Source of the DNA: JASHSH01 sp036490215 | Lineage (GTDB): Bacteria; Pseudomonadota; Alphaproteobacteria; Rhodospirillales; Magnetospirillaceae | DNA length: 32,080 nt | NCBI GenBank assembly: GCA_036490215.1 | Contig: DASXEH010000051.1 | Location: 1 to 32,080 of the forward strand | Direction of reading: 5' to 3' | Shown: positions 8,805-17,668 of the stretch, one piece after another | Numbering within the stretch: the first letter of the stretch is position 1 | Layout of the letters: each line of letters opens with the position of its first letter | Made by a program: the position numbers and the translations under genes | The notes under the pieces: generated by a model | What the model was told of the DNA's origin: nothing | The model's database searches: none | Seen by the model: the letters and a program-made list of their open reading frames with translations, nothing else

Positions 8805-10145
8805 ATGAGCGTGCGGGTACGGTTTGCGCCCAGCCCGACCGGGCGGCTGCATCTGGGCAACGCACGCACCGCCGTAGTGAACTGGCTGTTCACGCGGCAT
8901 GCCGGCGGCGCGTTCATGCTGCGCATCGACGATACCGACCGCGAGCGCAGCCGCGATGAGTTCACCGCCGCGATCAAGACCGATCTCGCATGGCTCGGTA
9001 TCGATTGGGACGAAGAGGCTCAACAGTCGGTGCGGCTCGACCAGTATGCTGATGCGCTGGACACGCTGAAGGCCGCCGGCCGGGCCTATGCTTGTTACGA
9101 GACCGCCGAAGAACTCGACTACAAACGCAAACGTCAGCTCGCCCGCGGCAAGCCGCCGATCTATGACCGCGCCGCGCTGGCGCTGAGCGGCGACGAACGC
9201 AAGATGTTCGAAGCCGAGGGCCGCAAGCCGCATTGGCGCTTCAAACTCGACTCGGGCACCGTCACCTGGACCGATGTGGTGCGTGGCGATGTCCATTACG
9301 AAGCCGATCACCTCAGCGACCCCGTATTGGTACGTGAAGACGGCGTACCGCTCTATACGCTGACCTCGGTCGTCGACGACATCGCCTTCAAGATGACCCA
9401 TATCATCCGCGGCGAGGACCACGTCACCAACACGGTACCGCAGATTCAGTTATTCCTGGCGCTAGGTGGCGCCGTCCCCGCCTTCGCCCATCTGCCGCTG
9501 ATGGTGGACGCCGATGGCAAGGGTCTTTCCAAACGCCTCGGTAGCCTGAGCCTCGAAGCGTTGCGGGACGATGGGCTCGAGCCGATGGCGATCAACAGCC
9601 TGCTCGGCCGCATGGGATCTTCCGACGCGATCGAAGCAGCCCATGACTTGAAAACCCTGGCCGCGCATTTCGACCTGCCGGCCATGGGCCGCGCCTCGCC
9701 GCGCTTCGACCCGATCGAGCTCGATCATCTCAATGCGCGCCTTCTTCATGGTCTCTCGTTCGCTGAGGCAGAGCCGCGACTTGCTGCGCTGGGCCTTGCC
9801 AATACCGATGAGCCCTTCTGGTTGGCCGTGCGCGGCAATCTGAAGCGCCTGCGCGATGCCGCAGCATGGTGGACCGTCTGCCGCGCGCCGGTGGCGCCCA
9901 CGATCGAAGACGCCGCCTTCACCGCCGCCGCCGCCGGCCTGCTGCCGCCCGAGCCCTGGGGGCCTGAGACTTGGCGCGCCTGGACCAAAGAGGTGGGCGC
10001 CGCCACGGGCCGCAAGGGCCGTGAGTTGTTCCATCCGTTGCGCTTGGCGCTGACCGGCCGCGGGGATGGACCGGAGCTTGCCGCTCTGCTACCCCTGATC
10101 GGCCGCGACCGCGCCGCTGCCCGGCTCGCGGGGCAGACGGCATGA
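8805..10145 (+). CDS. gltX: Glutamyl-tRNA synthetase (probable second-type paralogue)
   Basis: This class I synthetase attaches glutamate to tRNA. The N-terminus has FAPSPTGRLHLGNART with the HIGH signature as HLGN (16-19). The KMSKS loop reads LSKRLG (241-246), and the C-terminal helical anticodon-binding region runs to residue 446. Many alphaproteobacteria carry two GluRS genes; the SKRLGSLS form of the loop and the slightly short length resemble the second type, but whether a paralogue exists cannot be seen here. In some bacteria the two paralogues divide tRNA-Glu and tRNA-Gln between them; assigning that role here would be inference. The ATG at 8805 has only a weak GAAGA upstream, and a family B palindrome abuts the leader. 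cysS follows 139 bases downstream. Confidence 0.95.
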   Translation: MSVRVRFAPSPTGRLHLGNARTAVVNWLFTRHAGGAFMLRIDDTDRERSRDEFTAAIKTDLAWLGIDWDEEAQQSVRLDQYADALDTLKAAGRAYACYETAEELDYKRKRQLARGKPPIYDRAALALSGDERKMFEAEGRKPHWRFKLDSGTVTWTDVVRGDVHYEADHLSDPVLVREDGVPLYTLTSVVDDIAFKMTHIIRGEDHVTNTVPQIQLFLALGGAVPAFAHLPLMVDADGKGLSKRLGSLSLEALRDDGLEPMAINSLLGRMGSSDAIEAAHDLKTLAAHFDLPAMGRASPRFDPIELDHLNARLLHGLSFAEAEPRLAALGLANTDEPFWLAVRGNLKRLRDAAAWWTVCRAPVAPTIEDAAFTAAAAGLLPPEPWGPETWRAWTKEVGAATGRKGRELFHPLRLALTGRGDGPELAALLPLIGRDRAAARLAGQTA

Positions 10146-10177
10146 AAGTAGTTCAATACGTCGCCGCAACTCCGGTC

Positions 10178-10250
10178 GTCACCCCCGCGCAGGCGGGGGT
10201 CCAGGGCCGCGCGGGAAACGGCTCTGGATTCCCGCCTGCGCGGGAATGAC
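10178..10250. repeat. Palindromic intergenic repeat, family A, copy 2
   Basis: Left arm GTCACCCCCGCGCAGGCGGG... (10178-10205) pairs with right arm ...CCCGCCTGCGCGGGAATGAC (10223-10250); only the bases flanking the central CCCGCGCAGGCGGG differ. It shares its framework (GTCA, C-rich stem, GTCCAG, then TCTGGATTCC and GGAATGAC) with the copy at 4410-4509. It occupies the gltX-cysS gap and ends about 35 bases before the cysS start. Confidence 0.85.
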
Positions 10251-10284
10251 GTAAAAGAGAGAATTCCGAGGGACACCGTCCACC

Positions 10285-11670
10285 GTGCAGCTTCATCTCC
10301 ACAACACGCTCTCGCGTAAAAAAGAGGTTTTCGAGCCGCTCGATCCAGCGCGGGTCCGCATCTATGTCTGCGGTCCTACCGTCTATTCGCGTGCCCATAT
10401 CGGCAATGCGCGACCGGTGCTGGTGTTCGACGTGCTGTTCCGGCTGTTGAAGCGGCTCTATCCCAGCGTCGTCTATGTCCGCAACATCACCGATGTCGAC
10501 GACAAGATCAACGCGCGCGCTGCAGCCAACAACGAGAGCATCGCCGAGCTGACGGCGCGCACAGCCAAGGATTTCCACGACGACATCGCTGCGCTGAACG
10601 CGCTGCCGCCGACCTTCGAGCCGCGCGCGACGGCCCATATCGCGCAGATGATCGCGATGATCCAGACGCTGATCGAGCGCGGCCACGCCTATGCCGCCGA
10701 AGGCCATGCGCTGTTCGATACGCAATCGATGAAGGACTACGGCCGGCTCTCGGGCCGCTCGCTCGACGAGATGATTGCCGGCGCGCGTGTCGAAGTGGCG
10801 CCCTATAAGCGCCATGCGGCCGACTTCGTGCTGTGGAAACCCTCGACGCCCGATCTGCCGGGTTGGGACAGCCCCTGGGGCCGTGGCCGGCCGGGCTGGC
10901 ATATCGAATGCTCGGCGATGAGCAAGGAATATCTCGGCATCACGTTCGACATTCATGGCGGCGGGCAGGACCTGATTTTCCCACACCATGAGAACGAGAT
11001 GGCGCAGAGCGTCTGCGCCCATGGCGGCTCGCCCTTCGCGCGCTACTGGATGCATAATGGCCATCTCGTCACTGAAGGCGAGAAGATGTCGAAGTCGCTC
11101 GGCAACATCGTCTCGGTGCACGAACTATTGGCCGAGGCGCCCGGCGAGGCGATACGCCTGGCGATGCTGTCATCGCACTATCACCAGCCGCTCGATTGGA
11201 CCGCCGACGGTCTGCGCCAGGCGCGCGGCACGCTGGACCGGCTCTACCAGGCGCTCCGCAGCACCGGCGACATTCGCCCCGAGCACCGCGACGAGGTCCC
11301 CGAAGAGGTGATGGCGGCGCTGTGCGACGATCTCAACACACCGCTCGCCATCGCCCATCTGCACGAGCTGGCGACGCGGCTCAACAAATCACCCACCCCC
11401 GGCATGAAGGCGGAGGCCAAGGGCGCGTTGCTGGCGGCTGGCGATCTGCTCGGCCTGTTGCAGCAGGACCCTGAAGCCTGGTTCCGCTGGACGCCGGCCG
11501 GCGGCGCGAGCGGGCTCTCCGACGCGCAGATCGAGGGGAAGATTCAGGAACGCCTCGAAGCACGCAAGACCAAGAACTGGGCAGCCTCGGATCGCATCCG
11601 CGACGAGCTCAAGGCCGCCGGTGTCGTCCTCGAAGACGGCCCCAAGGGCACAACCTGGAAGCGGGCCTAA
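10285..11670 (+). CDS. cysS: Cysteinyl-tRNA synthetase
   Basis: This class I synthetase charges tRNA-Cys. The zinc ligands that select cysteine are all visible: C29 (YVCGPTVY), C209 (HIECSAMS), H234 and E238 (FPHHENEMA), nearly matching E. coli numbering. HIGN (38-41) and KMSKS (267-271) complete the active site. The length of 461 residues is normal. The start is a GTG at 10285, preceded by GAGGGA about 10 bases upstream. It lies downstream of gltX in the same orientation, with a palindromic repeat between; co-transcription is possible but not shown. Confidence 0.97.
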   Translation: MQLHLHNTLSRKKEVFEPLDPARVRIYVCGPTVYSRAHIGNARPVLVFDVLFRLLKRLYPSVVYVRNITDVDDKINARAAANNESIAELTARTAKDFHDDIAALNALPPTFEPRATAHIAQMIAMIQTLIERGHAYAAEGHALFDTQSMKDYGRLSGRSLDEMIAGARVEVAPYKRHAADFVLWKPSTPDLPGWDSPWGRGRPGWHIECSAMSKEYLGITFDIHGGGQDLIFPHHENEMAQSVCAHGGSPFARYWMHNGHLVTEGEKMSKSLGNIVSVHELLAEAPGEAIRLAMLSSHYHQPLDWTADGLRQARGTLDRLYQALRSTGDIRPEHRDEVPEEVMAALCDDLNTPLAIAHLHELATRLNKSPTPGMKAEAKGALLAAGDLLGLLQQDPEAWFRWTPAGGASGLSDAQIEGKIQERLEARKTKNWAASDRIRDELKAAGVVLEDGPKGTTWKRA

Positions 11671-11761
11671 CCGCCTTCTGCATACAGCACTGCGCGTTGC
11701 GGCTTCTCTAACCGCGGACTAACCTGCGTTCAACGAAACGACGGGTTGAAGGAACACGTTC

Positions 11762-12445
11762 ATGACGATGCGGCGGTGGCACTGTGCGGTGGCTGTATCG
11801 GGAATGATGGCGACCATCGCAGCTTCTCTTCCGGCTCAGGCCGCGCCGGTCACCTGGCCCAATACCTTCCTCGCCCGCGTCGAAGCCGAAGCCATCGTGC
11901 AGACGATGAACGGCAACTTCCTCGCCTCGAACAGCGCGACCCTGACGCTCGAACAGTGGTGCAATGCGCATCACCTGGCCGGCACGGACGCCAAGATCAA
12001 AGCGCATCTGATCCGCGACGCCGTCAAACCGATCACGCCCGAGCAGCGCGCGCGGTTGAAGGTCGGACCGGATGAGAAGATCAATTACCGTCATGTCGAT
12101 CTGGTCTGTGGCGATCACACACTGTCGATCGCCGACAACTGGTATGTGCCGTCGCGCCTGACGGCCGAGATGAACAAGTCGCTCGAGACCACCGATACAC
12201 CGTTCGGCAAGGCAGTGATGGACCTGCACTTCTATCGTCAGAACTTCTCGGACGAAGTTCTCTGGCATCCGCTGCCGCAGGGCTGGGACATGCAGAAGCG
12301 TCCCGCATCGACCAAAGCGCCGATGCCGATCCCGCAGGAGCTGGTGCAGCATCGCGCCCTGCTGTTCACCAAGGACGGAATGCCGTTCTGCGAAGTGCGC
12401 GAGACCTATCAGAAGGAAATGCTGGCCTTCCCGCTGCCGCGCTGA
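11762..12445 (+). CDS. Secreted protein, possibly chorismate-lyase-like fold
   Basis: This is an exported protein of 227 residues. Residues 1-28 are a signal peptide ending AQA-A. AAGGAA at about 11750 supports the ATG at 11762 (a second in-frame ATG is 6 bases later). The mature part contains RHVDLVCGDHTLSIADNWYV (110-129), DTPFGKAVMDLHF (145-157) and HRALLFTKDGMPFCEVRETY (197-216). This arrangement (basic strand, T-P-F/L-G-K turn, then H-R-x-L-L-x-x-x-G-x-P and a Glu near the end) resembles UbiC-type chorismate pyruvate-lyases. UbiC itself is cytoplasmic, so an exported version would have another role. The fold is a suggestion from motif memory, not proven. It converges on the VOC gene with 3 bases between stops. 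Confidence 0.8.
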   Translation: MTMRRWHCAVAVSGMMATIAASLPAQAAPVTWPNTFLARVEAEAIVQTMNGNFLASNSATLTLEQWCNAHHLAGTDAKIKAHLIRDAVKPITPEQRARLKVGPDEKINYRHVDLVCGDHTLSIADNWYVPSRLTAEMNKSLETTDTPFGKAVMDLHFYRQNFSDEVLWHPLPQGWDMQKRPASTKAPMPIPQELVQHRALLFTKDGMPFCEVRETYQKEMLAFPLPR

Positions 12446-12448
12446 CGG

Positions 12449-12877
12449 CTATTTCGCCTTCGCGCGTTTGCGCTTCTTGGCCATCTCGCCCCACTTCATC
12501 CCTTCGAGCTTGAGCCCGTCGGGATCGAGGAAGAACACGGCGTAATAGTCGGGGTAGTACTCGCCGGCGGGGTCGACGATCGGCGCCTTCAGCTCATTGG
12601 CGGCGAAGTTCTCGAGATCGTCGACGTCCTTCCGATTGCGCAGCTCGAACGCGTAATGATGGAAGCCGACATCGCCGAATTTGTGGGTCTTCTTGGCGCC
12701 GCGCTTGGCCTTGCTGATCCAAAAGCGCGTCTTGCCATTGGTCCAGCCGATCATGGTCGCGTATTCGCCCAGCACCTCGAAACCGAGGAACGGGAACAGC
12801 TTGCCGTAGAAGACTTTGGATTTCTTATAGTCGCTGACGCTGATCGTCAGATGATCGACACCGACCACACGCACCAT
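12449..12877 (-). CDS. VOC-superfamily protein (glyoxalase/dioxygenase fold)
   Basis: This 142-residue metalloprotein-like protein has the vicinal oxygen chelate fold. It begins with GVDHLTISVSDYKKSKVFY, where H9 is the usual first metal ligand, continues with a second-half histidine pair (H73/H74 in FGDVGFHHYAFEL), and has E125 in DGLKLEGM as the likely last ligand. A Shine-Dalgarno GGGAGG lies 5 bases before the ATG. The C-terminal tail (KKRKRAKAK) is very basic. The substrate cannot be told; members include glyoxalases, ring-cleavage dioxygenases and resistance proteins. It lies 95 bases downstream of the ClpP-fold gene and may share its transcript. Confidence 0.9.
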   Translation of the reverse strand: MVRVVGVDHLTISVSDYKKSKVFYGKLFPFLGFEVLGEYATMIGWTNGKTRFWISKAKRGAKKTHKFGDVGFHHYAFELRNRKDVDDLENFAANELKAPIVDPAGEYYPDYYAVFFLDPDGLKLEGMKWGEMAKKRKRAKAK

Positions 12878-12972
12878 GACGGCCTCCCGATATCTGATCT
12901 GGTGGGTTCGACCGATTCACATGTGGTGTGTGGCGGGCAATTTCCAGCCCGGCAACAGTTTAGTGCCCGAGT

Positions 12973-14286
12973 TCAGTGTCGGGCGGCGTCGTAGCTGCGC
13001 GTCAGCAGGAAGCGGAAGAGTTGGGCCTGCTCGTCGGGCGGCAGGCTGAACGCTTCCGTATAGAAGGCGATCGTCATCCGGCACACTTTGGCGCGATCCG
13101 GATTGGGCGACATCGCGTCGACATAGGCCTCGACATCCGCGCCACCGAATTTGTCGATCAACCGTTCGGTGACATAGTTGCGCGCGGGCGTGATGTCCTT
13201 GTCGGTGGCGGGCTTGGGCGCCGGCTCCATCTTCGATTCGATCACCCCGGCCAGCGCTGTCTGTTCGCGCAGTAGAATCTCGGTGGAGAGATAGGGCAGC
13301 ACGTTGGGCGCTTTCCCGTCACGCGCGTGATAGGCGAAGCCGTAGCAATCCTCGGGGCTGCGTGTGGCGATCTCGTTCAGTTCGAGCGCGATGACCTTGG
13401 CAAACTCGATCACGGCCGCGTCGGAGGCGGTGGGCAAATAAGTGCGCGCCAATGATTGCATATAGGGCGCAATCGTCGCAGACAATTCGGCGGCGGACTT
13501 TCGATGCTGGATCGCGTCGATGGTCATGCCGCGGATCGTAGCATAGGTATCCGGCGCCACTTTATGGATGGCAGCAAAGACCGGCATTTTCTGGAAATCG
13601 CTGTCGACCTCGGCGCCGATATCGGGCGCGGGCGACGCGGCGGCAACAGTGATATCGGTCACCTCCGTGACCACATGGGCGCGGCTGAGATCGTCGAGCG
13701 AGGGGATCCACATCGTCTCGCTCGGTGTGCTGTAGGCATGATCGGCGAACCAAGGCGCGACGCCATGGCCGATCAGATTGGCGCGGTCGGTATCGTTGGT
13801 ATCCTCGATGGTGATCGCGCTGCTATAGACGTCACGGTCGCGATGAAAGCCAAGCTTGCCTTCGGGTGCCACGATGCGCTGCGCGCCGCCCATGAAGACG
13901 ATGGTGCAGGCCGACTGGCATTCAGTTGGTACGATGGTGGTGATCCCGCGTAGGCGGATCAGATCGGCCAGCAACCGCGCCTCCTGCACCCGCCCGCCTT
14001 TGCTGGTCAGACGGATCGCACGGATGGCCGCGTTCTGATCGAGCGCGGCGCGCACTTCCTTGGTGAGGCCAAAACCGATCCAGCCCGAGAACGCGAGCGA
14101 GCGGCCATCTTCAGCCACGCGCAGGCTATGGGTGCCGGGACCGGGATTGCGGGAGAGATCGAGGGCGGCGAAAGATTTCGTGGGGAGGGTTACGGGAAAG
14201 GCGAAAGCCAAACCTGCAGAAACGACGCTCAGGCGCGCAACGGCACGCCATAACAACCTGCCCCCATTCGCCCGAGTCGTCGCCAT
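12973..14286 (-). CDS. Predicted periplasmic ClpP/crotonase-fold protein
   Basis: This 437-residue exported protein resembles the COG3904 group. Residues 1-40 include a basic start and hydrophobic stretch ending KSFA-A, a likely signal peptide. Residues 66-155 carry a ClpP-like core: a strand with GWIGFGLTKEVRAAL, then IRLTSKGGRVQEARLLADLI, and ECQSACTIVFMGG, where Ser125 between two Cys residues sits at the nucleophile position, with His148 in LGFHRD as a possible partner. Whether it is a true protease is unknown. The remaining 280 residues are mainly helical and unassigned. The ATG at 14286 is preferred over a GTG three codons upstream; neither has a strong Shine-Dalgarno. It is 86 bases downstream of gcvPB and may receive read-through from the gcv operon. 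Confidence 0.85.
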   Translation of the reverse strand: MATTRANGGRLLWRAVARLSVVSAGLAFAFPVTLPTKSFAALDLSRNPGPGTHSLRVAEDGRSLAFSGWIGFGLTKEVRAALDQNAAIRAIRLTSKGGRVQEARLLADLIRLRGITTIVPTECQSACTIVFMGGAQRIVAPEGKLGFHRDRDVYSSAITIEDTNDTDRANLIGHGVAPWFADHAYSTPSETMWIPSLDDLSRAHVVTEVTDITVAAASPAPDIGAEVDSDFQKMPVFAAIHKVAPDTYATIRGMTIDAIQHRKSAAELSATIAPYMQSLARTYLPTASDAAVIEFAKVIALELNEIATRSPEDCYGFAYHARDGKAPNVLPYLSTEILLREQTALAGVIESKMEPAPKPATDKDITPARNYVTERLIDKFGGADVEAYVDAMSPNPDRAKVCRMTIAFYTEAFSLPPDEQAQLFRFLLTRSYDAARH

Positions 14287-14372
14287 GCCCCGCACCCATC
14301 CCCCACAGGGACTGTGTCATGGCTGTGACCGCGGGCTCAACGATTCAACTGTGGCAGAGGGCGATAGGTTTT

Positions 14373-15917
14373 CTACTCAGCTGCCTTTTTCTCAGGTTCC
14401 GGCCGCCAGCGCAGCACCGGGTTGCGGGCGGCAGCGGTTTCGTCGAGGCGCCGGCGCGGCGTGAGCTGGGGCGCGGCATGGAACGCCTCGGCCGCCCCAC
14501 TGGCTTTCGCCTTTGCCGCCAAGCCCTTCAGCGTGCCGATAAAGCGGTCGAGCGTCGCCTTGCTCTCCGTCTCGGTCGGCTCGATCAGCAGCGCGCCACT
14601 GACCACCAAGGGGAAATACATGGTCATCGGGTGGAAGCCCTCGTCGAGCAGCGCCTTGGCGACATCGAGCGTGCTGACGCCCGTATCGCGCAGGAAGCGA
14701 TCGTCGAACAGCGCTTCGTGCATGCAGGGACCCGGGAAAGGCGCGGTGAGGTCTGGCGAAAGCGAGGCAAGGATATAATTCGCAGCAAGGACCGCGTCGC
14801 TGGAGGCCTGACGCAACCCATCGGCGCCCATCGACATCATATAGGTCAGCGCGCGCACAAACGTGCCGAACTGACCGTGATAGCCCTTCAAGCGACCGAC
14901 CGGGTGGGCATCAACGACACGCGCAGCGGGGTCATGTGCGTGCTCGATCAGGCGAAAGCCCGAAGCGTCATGGATCACCACCGGCAACGGCGCGAAGGGC
15001 GCCAACGCGGCAGACAACACTGTCGGACCCGCGCCCGGCCCGCCGCCGCCATGCGGCGTCGAGAATGTCTTGTGCAAGTTGATATGCATCACATCGATAC
15101 CGAGATCGCCCGGGCGCACGCGGCCGACGATCGCGTTGAAGTTAGCGCCGTCGCAATAGAAGAACGCACCCGCGTCATGCACTGCCGCGGCGATGTCGAG
15201 AATCTCGTTCTCGAACAGGCCGCAAGTGTTAGGATTGGTCAGCATGAAAGCCGCGACATCGGGGCCGAGCTTGGCCTTCAGTGCGGCGAGATCAACGCGC
15301 CCGCGCGCATTGGCGGGCACGGGATCGACCGTGAACCCACACGCGGCGGCACTGGCCGGATTGGTGCCATGGGCCGATTCGGGCACCAGCACGCGGCGGC
15401 GTTCGACTTCACCAGTCTGTTCCGCGCGTCTGTCGAGCGCGGCGCGGATCGCCATCAACCCGCAGAACTCGCCATGGGCGCCGGCGGCCGGGCTCATCGC
15501 CACAGCCGGCATGCCGGTCAATGTCTTCAGCCAATGGGCGCAAGCGTCGATCAGCGCCAATGCGCCCTGTACGGTGCTTTGCGGCTGGAAGGGATGGATG
15601 TCGGCTAGGCCGGGCAGACGCGCCATCTTCTCGTTGAGCCGCGGGTTGTGCTTCATCGTGCATGAACCCAGCGGGTAGAAGACGCTATCGATGCCGAAAT
15701 TCTTCTGGCTGAGGCGCGTGTAGTGCCGCACCACGGTCGGCTCGGCGAGATCGGGCAAACCGATCGGCCCCTGACGTTCAAGCCCACCGAGACGATCGGG
15801 CAGCTCGTCCGGTTCCGGCAGATCGACGGCAGCGGCACCGGGCGAGTCCTGTTCGAAGATCAGCGCCTCTTCGAGCAGCATGCCGCGATGGCCTGGGGTC
15901 ATAGTGACGGCGCTCAT
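14373..15917 (-). CDS. gcvPB: Glycine dehydrogenase (decarboxylating) subunit 2
   Basis: This is the PLP-binding half of the split P-protein of the glycine cleavage system; with GcvPA it decarboxylates glycine and passes the aminomethyl group to GcvH. Lys283 in HINLHKTFSTPHGGGGPG is the PLP Schiff-base lysine. YPLGSCTMKHNPRLNE and SPAAGAHGE are conserved family blocks. The length of 514 residues is normal for the subunit. The ATG at 15917 shares one base with the gcvPA TGA (TGATG), so translation is probably coupled; a GTG directly before it is a less likely start. Confidence 0.97.
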   Translation of the reverse strand: MSAVTMTPGHRGMLLEEALIFEQDSPGAAAVDLPEPDELPDRLGGLERQGPIGLPDLAEPTVVRHYTRLSQKNFGIDSVFYPLGSCTMKHNPRLNEKMARLPGLADIHPFQPQSTVQGALALIDACAHWLKTLTGMPAVAMSPAAGAHGEFCGLMAIRAALDRRAEQTGEVERRRVLVPESAHGTNPASAAACGFTVDPVPANARGRVDLAALKAKLGPDVAAFMLTNPNTCGLFENEILDIAAAVHDAGAFFYCDGANFNAIVGRVRPGDLGIDVMHINLHKTFSTPHGGGGPGAGPTVLSAALAPFAPLPVVIHDASGFRLIEHAHDPAARVVDAHPVGRLKGYHGQFGTFVRALTYMMSMGADGLRQASSDAVLAANYILASLSPDLTAPFPGPCMHEALFDDRFLRDTGVSTLDVAKALLDEGFHPMTMYFPLVVSGALLIEPTETESKATLDRFIGTLKGLAAKAKASGAAEAFHAAPQLTPRRRLDETAAARNPVLRWRPEPEKKAAE

Positions 15918-17260
15918 CACAGCACCTCCTTCAGCGCATCGACAAGGGCATCCATATCGGCCTCGGTGGTCGTTTCGGTGGCTGTAACCAGCAGCAGTTC
16001 AGTGAGTTCTTCGTAATCAGGATAGAAGCGCGAGGCCGGCACGCCGGCGAGAATCTTGCGCGCCGCCAGGCGATCCACCACTTCGGCAGCCGGCTTCGGC
16101 AACGTGATCGCGAATTCGTTGAAGAAGCTCTGGCTTTGCAGCCGCACGCCTTTGATACGCGTCAGCTTGGATGCCAGCTTCACGGCGTTCATATGGTTGA
16201 TCCGCGCGAGCGTCTTCAGCCCCGTCTCGCCCAGCAGCGTGAGATGGATCGAGAAGGCCAGCGCGCAGAGGCCGGAATTGGTGCAGATGTTGCTGGTCGC
16301 TTTCTCGCGGCGGATATGCTGCTCGCGGGTCGAGAGCGTCAGCACCCAACCGCGGCGGCCATCGACATCACGCGTCTGGCCGGCAAGGCGGCCCGGCATC
16401 TGGCGCAGATATTTCTCGCGGGTGGCGAACAGGCCAAGACCCGGCCCGCCGAAGCTGAGCCCCACACCCAGGCTTTGGCCCTCGGCCACGACGATATCGG
16501 CATCCATCGCGCCGGGCGGTTGGATCAGACCCAGCGATACCGGCTCGGCAACCGCCACGATCAGCAGCGCGCCTTCGCGACGACAGAAGGAGGCCAGCGG
16601 CGCCAGGTCGCGTACACCGCCGAAAAAACCCGGGTTCTGGACGATGACGCAGGCGGTATCGGAATCGATCCGCCCCATCAGGTCTTCGATGCCGATTGGA
16701 TCGGGCGACAGAAGCTCGACGTCATGGCCGGTGTATTGCAGCGTCGTTGCAGTGACGCTGCGGTAATGCGGATGGACACCACCGGAGATCAGCACATGCG
16801 GCCGCTTGGTGATGCGACACGCCATCGCGGCCGCTTCGGCGCAGGCGGTGGCGCCGTCATACATCGAAGCGTTAGCGATCTCCATCCCGGTCAGCAGCGC
16901 CACCTGGGTCTGGAATTCGAACAGCATCTGCAGCGTGCCCTGGCTGACCTCGGGCTGATAAGGCGTATAGGAGGTCAGGAACTCGCCGCGCTGGATCAGC
17001 GCATCGACGCTGGCGGGAATGTGATGGCGATAGTTGCCGGCGCCGAGAAAGAACGGCACCGAGCCGGCCGCCACATTCTGCGTGGCGAAAGCCGATATCC
17101 GCCGCTCGACCTCCAACTCGCCCGCATGATGGGGCAGATCGACCGGATCGCTGCGCCGTGCTGCGTGCGGCACGTCGACGAACAGATCGTCGACGGTCTT
17201 CGCGCCGATGACATCGAGCATGGCGCGGCGATCGGTATCGGTAAGCGGCAGATAGCGCAT
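15917..17260 (-). CDS. gcvPA: Glycine dehydrogenase (decarboxylating) subunit 1
   Basis: This is the N-terminal half of the split P-protein, structurally a PLP-fold partner that lacks the lysine and completes the GcvPB active site. Family blocks are visible: MRYLPLTDTDRRAML at the start, FLGAGNYRHHIPASV, TPYQPEVSQGTLQMLFEFQ and NICTNSGLCALA. The length of 447 residues is normal. It starts 18 bases after gcvH and overlaps gcvPB by one base, so the two subunits should be made in equal amounts. Split gcvP genes occur in some alphaproteobacterial orders, while others have one long gcvP. Confidence 0.97.
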   Translation of the reverse strand: MRYLPLTDTDRRAMLDVIGAKTVDDLFVDVPHAARRSDPVDLPHHAGELEVERRISAFATQNVAAGSVPFFLGAGNYRHHIPASVDALIQRGEFLTSYTPYQPEVSQGTLQMLFEFQTQVALLTGMEIANASMYDGATACAEAAAMACRITKRPHVLISGGVHPHYRSVTATTLQYTGHDVELLSPDPIGIEDLMGRIDSDTACVIVQNPGFFGGVRDLAPLASFCRREGALLIVAVAEPVSLGLIQPPGAMDADIVVAEGQSLGVGLSFGGPGLGLFATREKYLRQMPGRLAGQTRDVDGRRGWVLTLSTREQHIRREKATSNICTNSGLCALAFSIHLTLLGETGLKTLARINHMNAVKLASKLTRIKGVRLQSQSFFNEFAITLPKPAAEVVDRLAARKILAGVPASRFYPDYEELTELLLVTATETTTEADMDALVDALKEVL

Positions 17261-17278
17261 GATGCAAAGCCTCGGTGA

Positions 17279-17653
17279 TCAGAGCGTCGCGCAGAACGCG
17301 TCATAGGCCGCGCGGTCCATCAGCGCCTTAAGTTCATCCGGGCTCGACAATTTGAGTCTGTAGAGCCAGCCTTTGTCCTCCGGGCTTTCGTTGACCAAGC
17401 CGGGCTGATCGACCACGCTTTTGTTGATGGCGGTCACTTCGCCGCTGACCGGCGAGTAGACATCCGATGCGGCCTTCACCGACTCGACCACCGCCGCCTC
17501 TTTGCCCTGCGCCAGTGTCTTGCCCACTTCCGGCGGCTCGACATAAACAAGATCGCCGAGATGCTCCTGGGCGTAGGCGGTGATGCCCACCGTGGCTTCG
17601 CCACCGCTCACCGCGATCCACTCGTGCTCTTTCGTGAAATAGACTTCAGCCAT
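17279..17653 (-). CDS. gcvH: Glycine cleavage system H protein
   Basis: This is the small lipoyl-carrier protein that shuttles the aminomethyl group between the P, T and L proteins. Lys60 in VVESVKAASDVYSPVSG is the lipoylation site. The length of 124 residues is typical. It lies 15 bases downstream of gcvT and 18 upstream of gcvPA in one operon. No lipoamide dehydrogenase (L protein) gene is in the window; it is usually shared with other complexes and encoded elsewhere. Confidence 0.97.
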   Translation of the reverse strand: MAEVYFTKEHEWIAVSGGEATVGITAYAQEHLGDLVYVEPPEVGKTLAQGKEAAVVESVKAASDVYSPVSGEVTAINKSVVDQPGLVNESPEDKGWLYRLKLSSPDELKALMDRAAYDAFCATL

Positions 17654-17668
17654 CGAAGTGTCTCCCCG

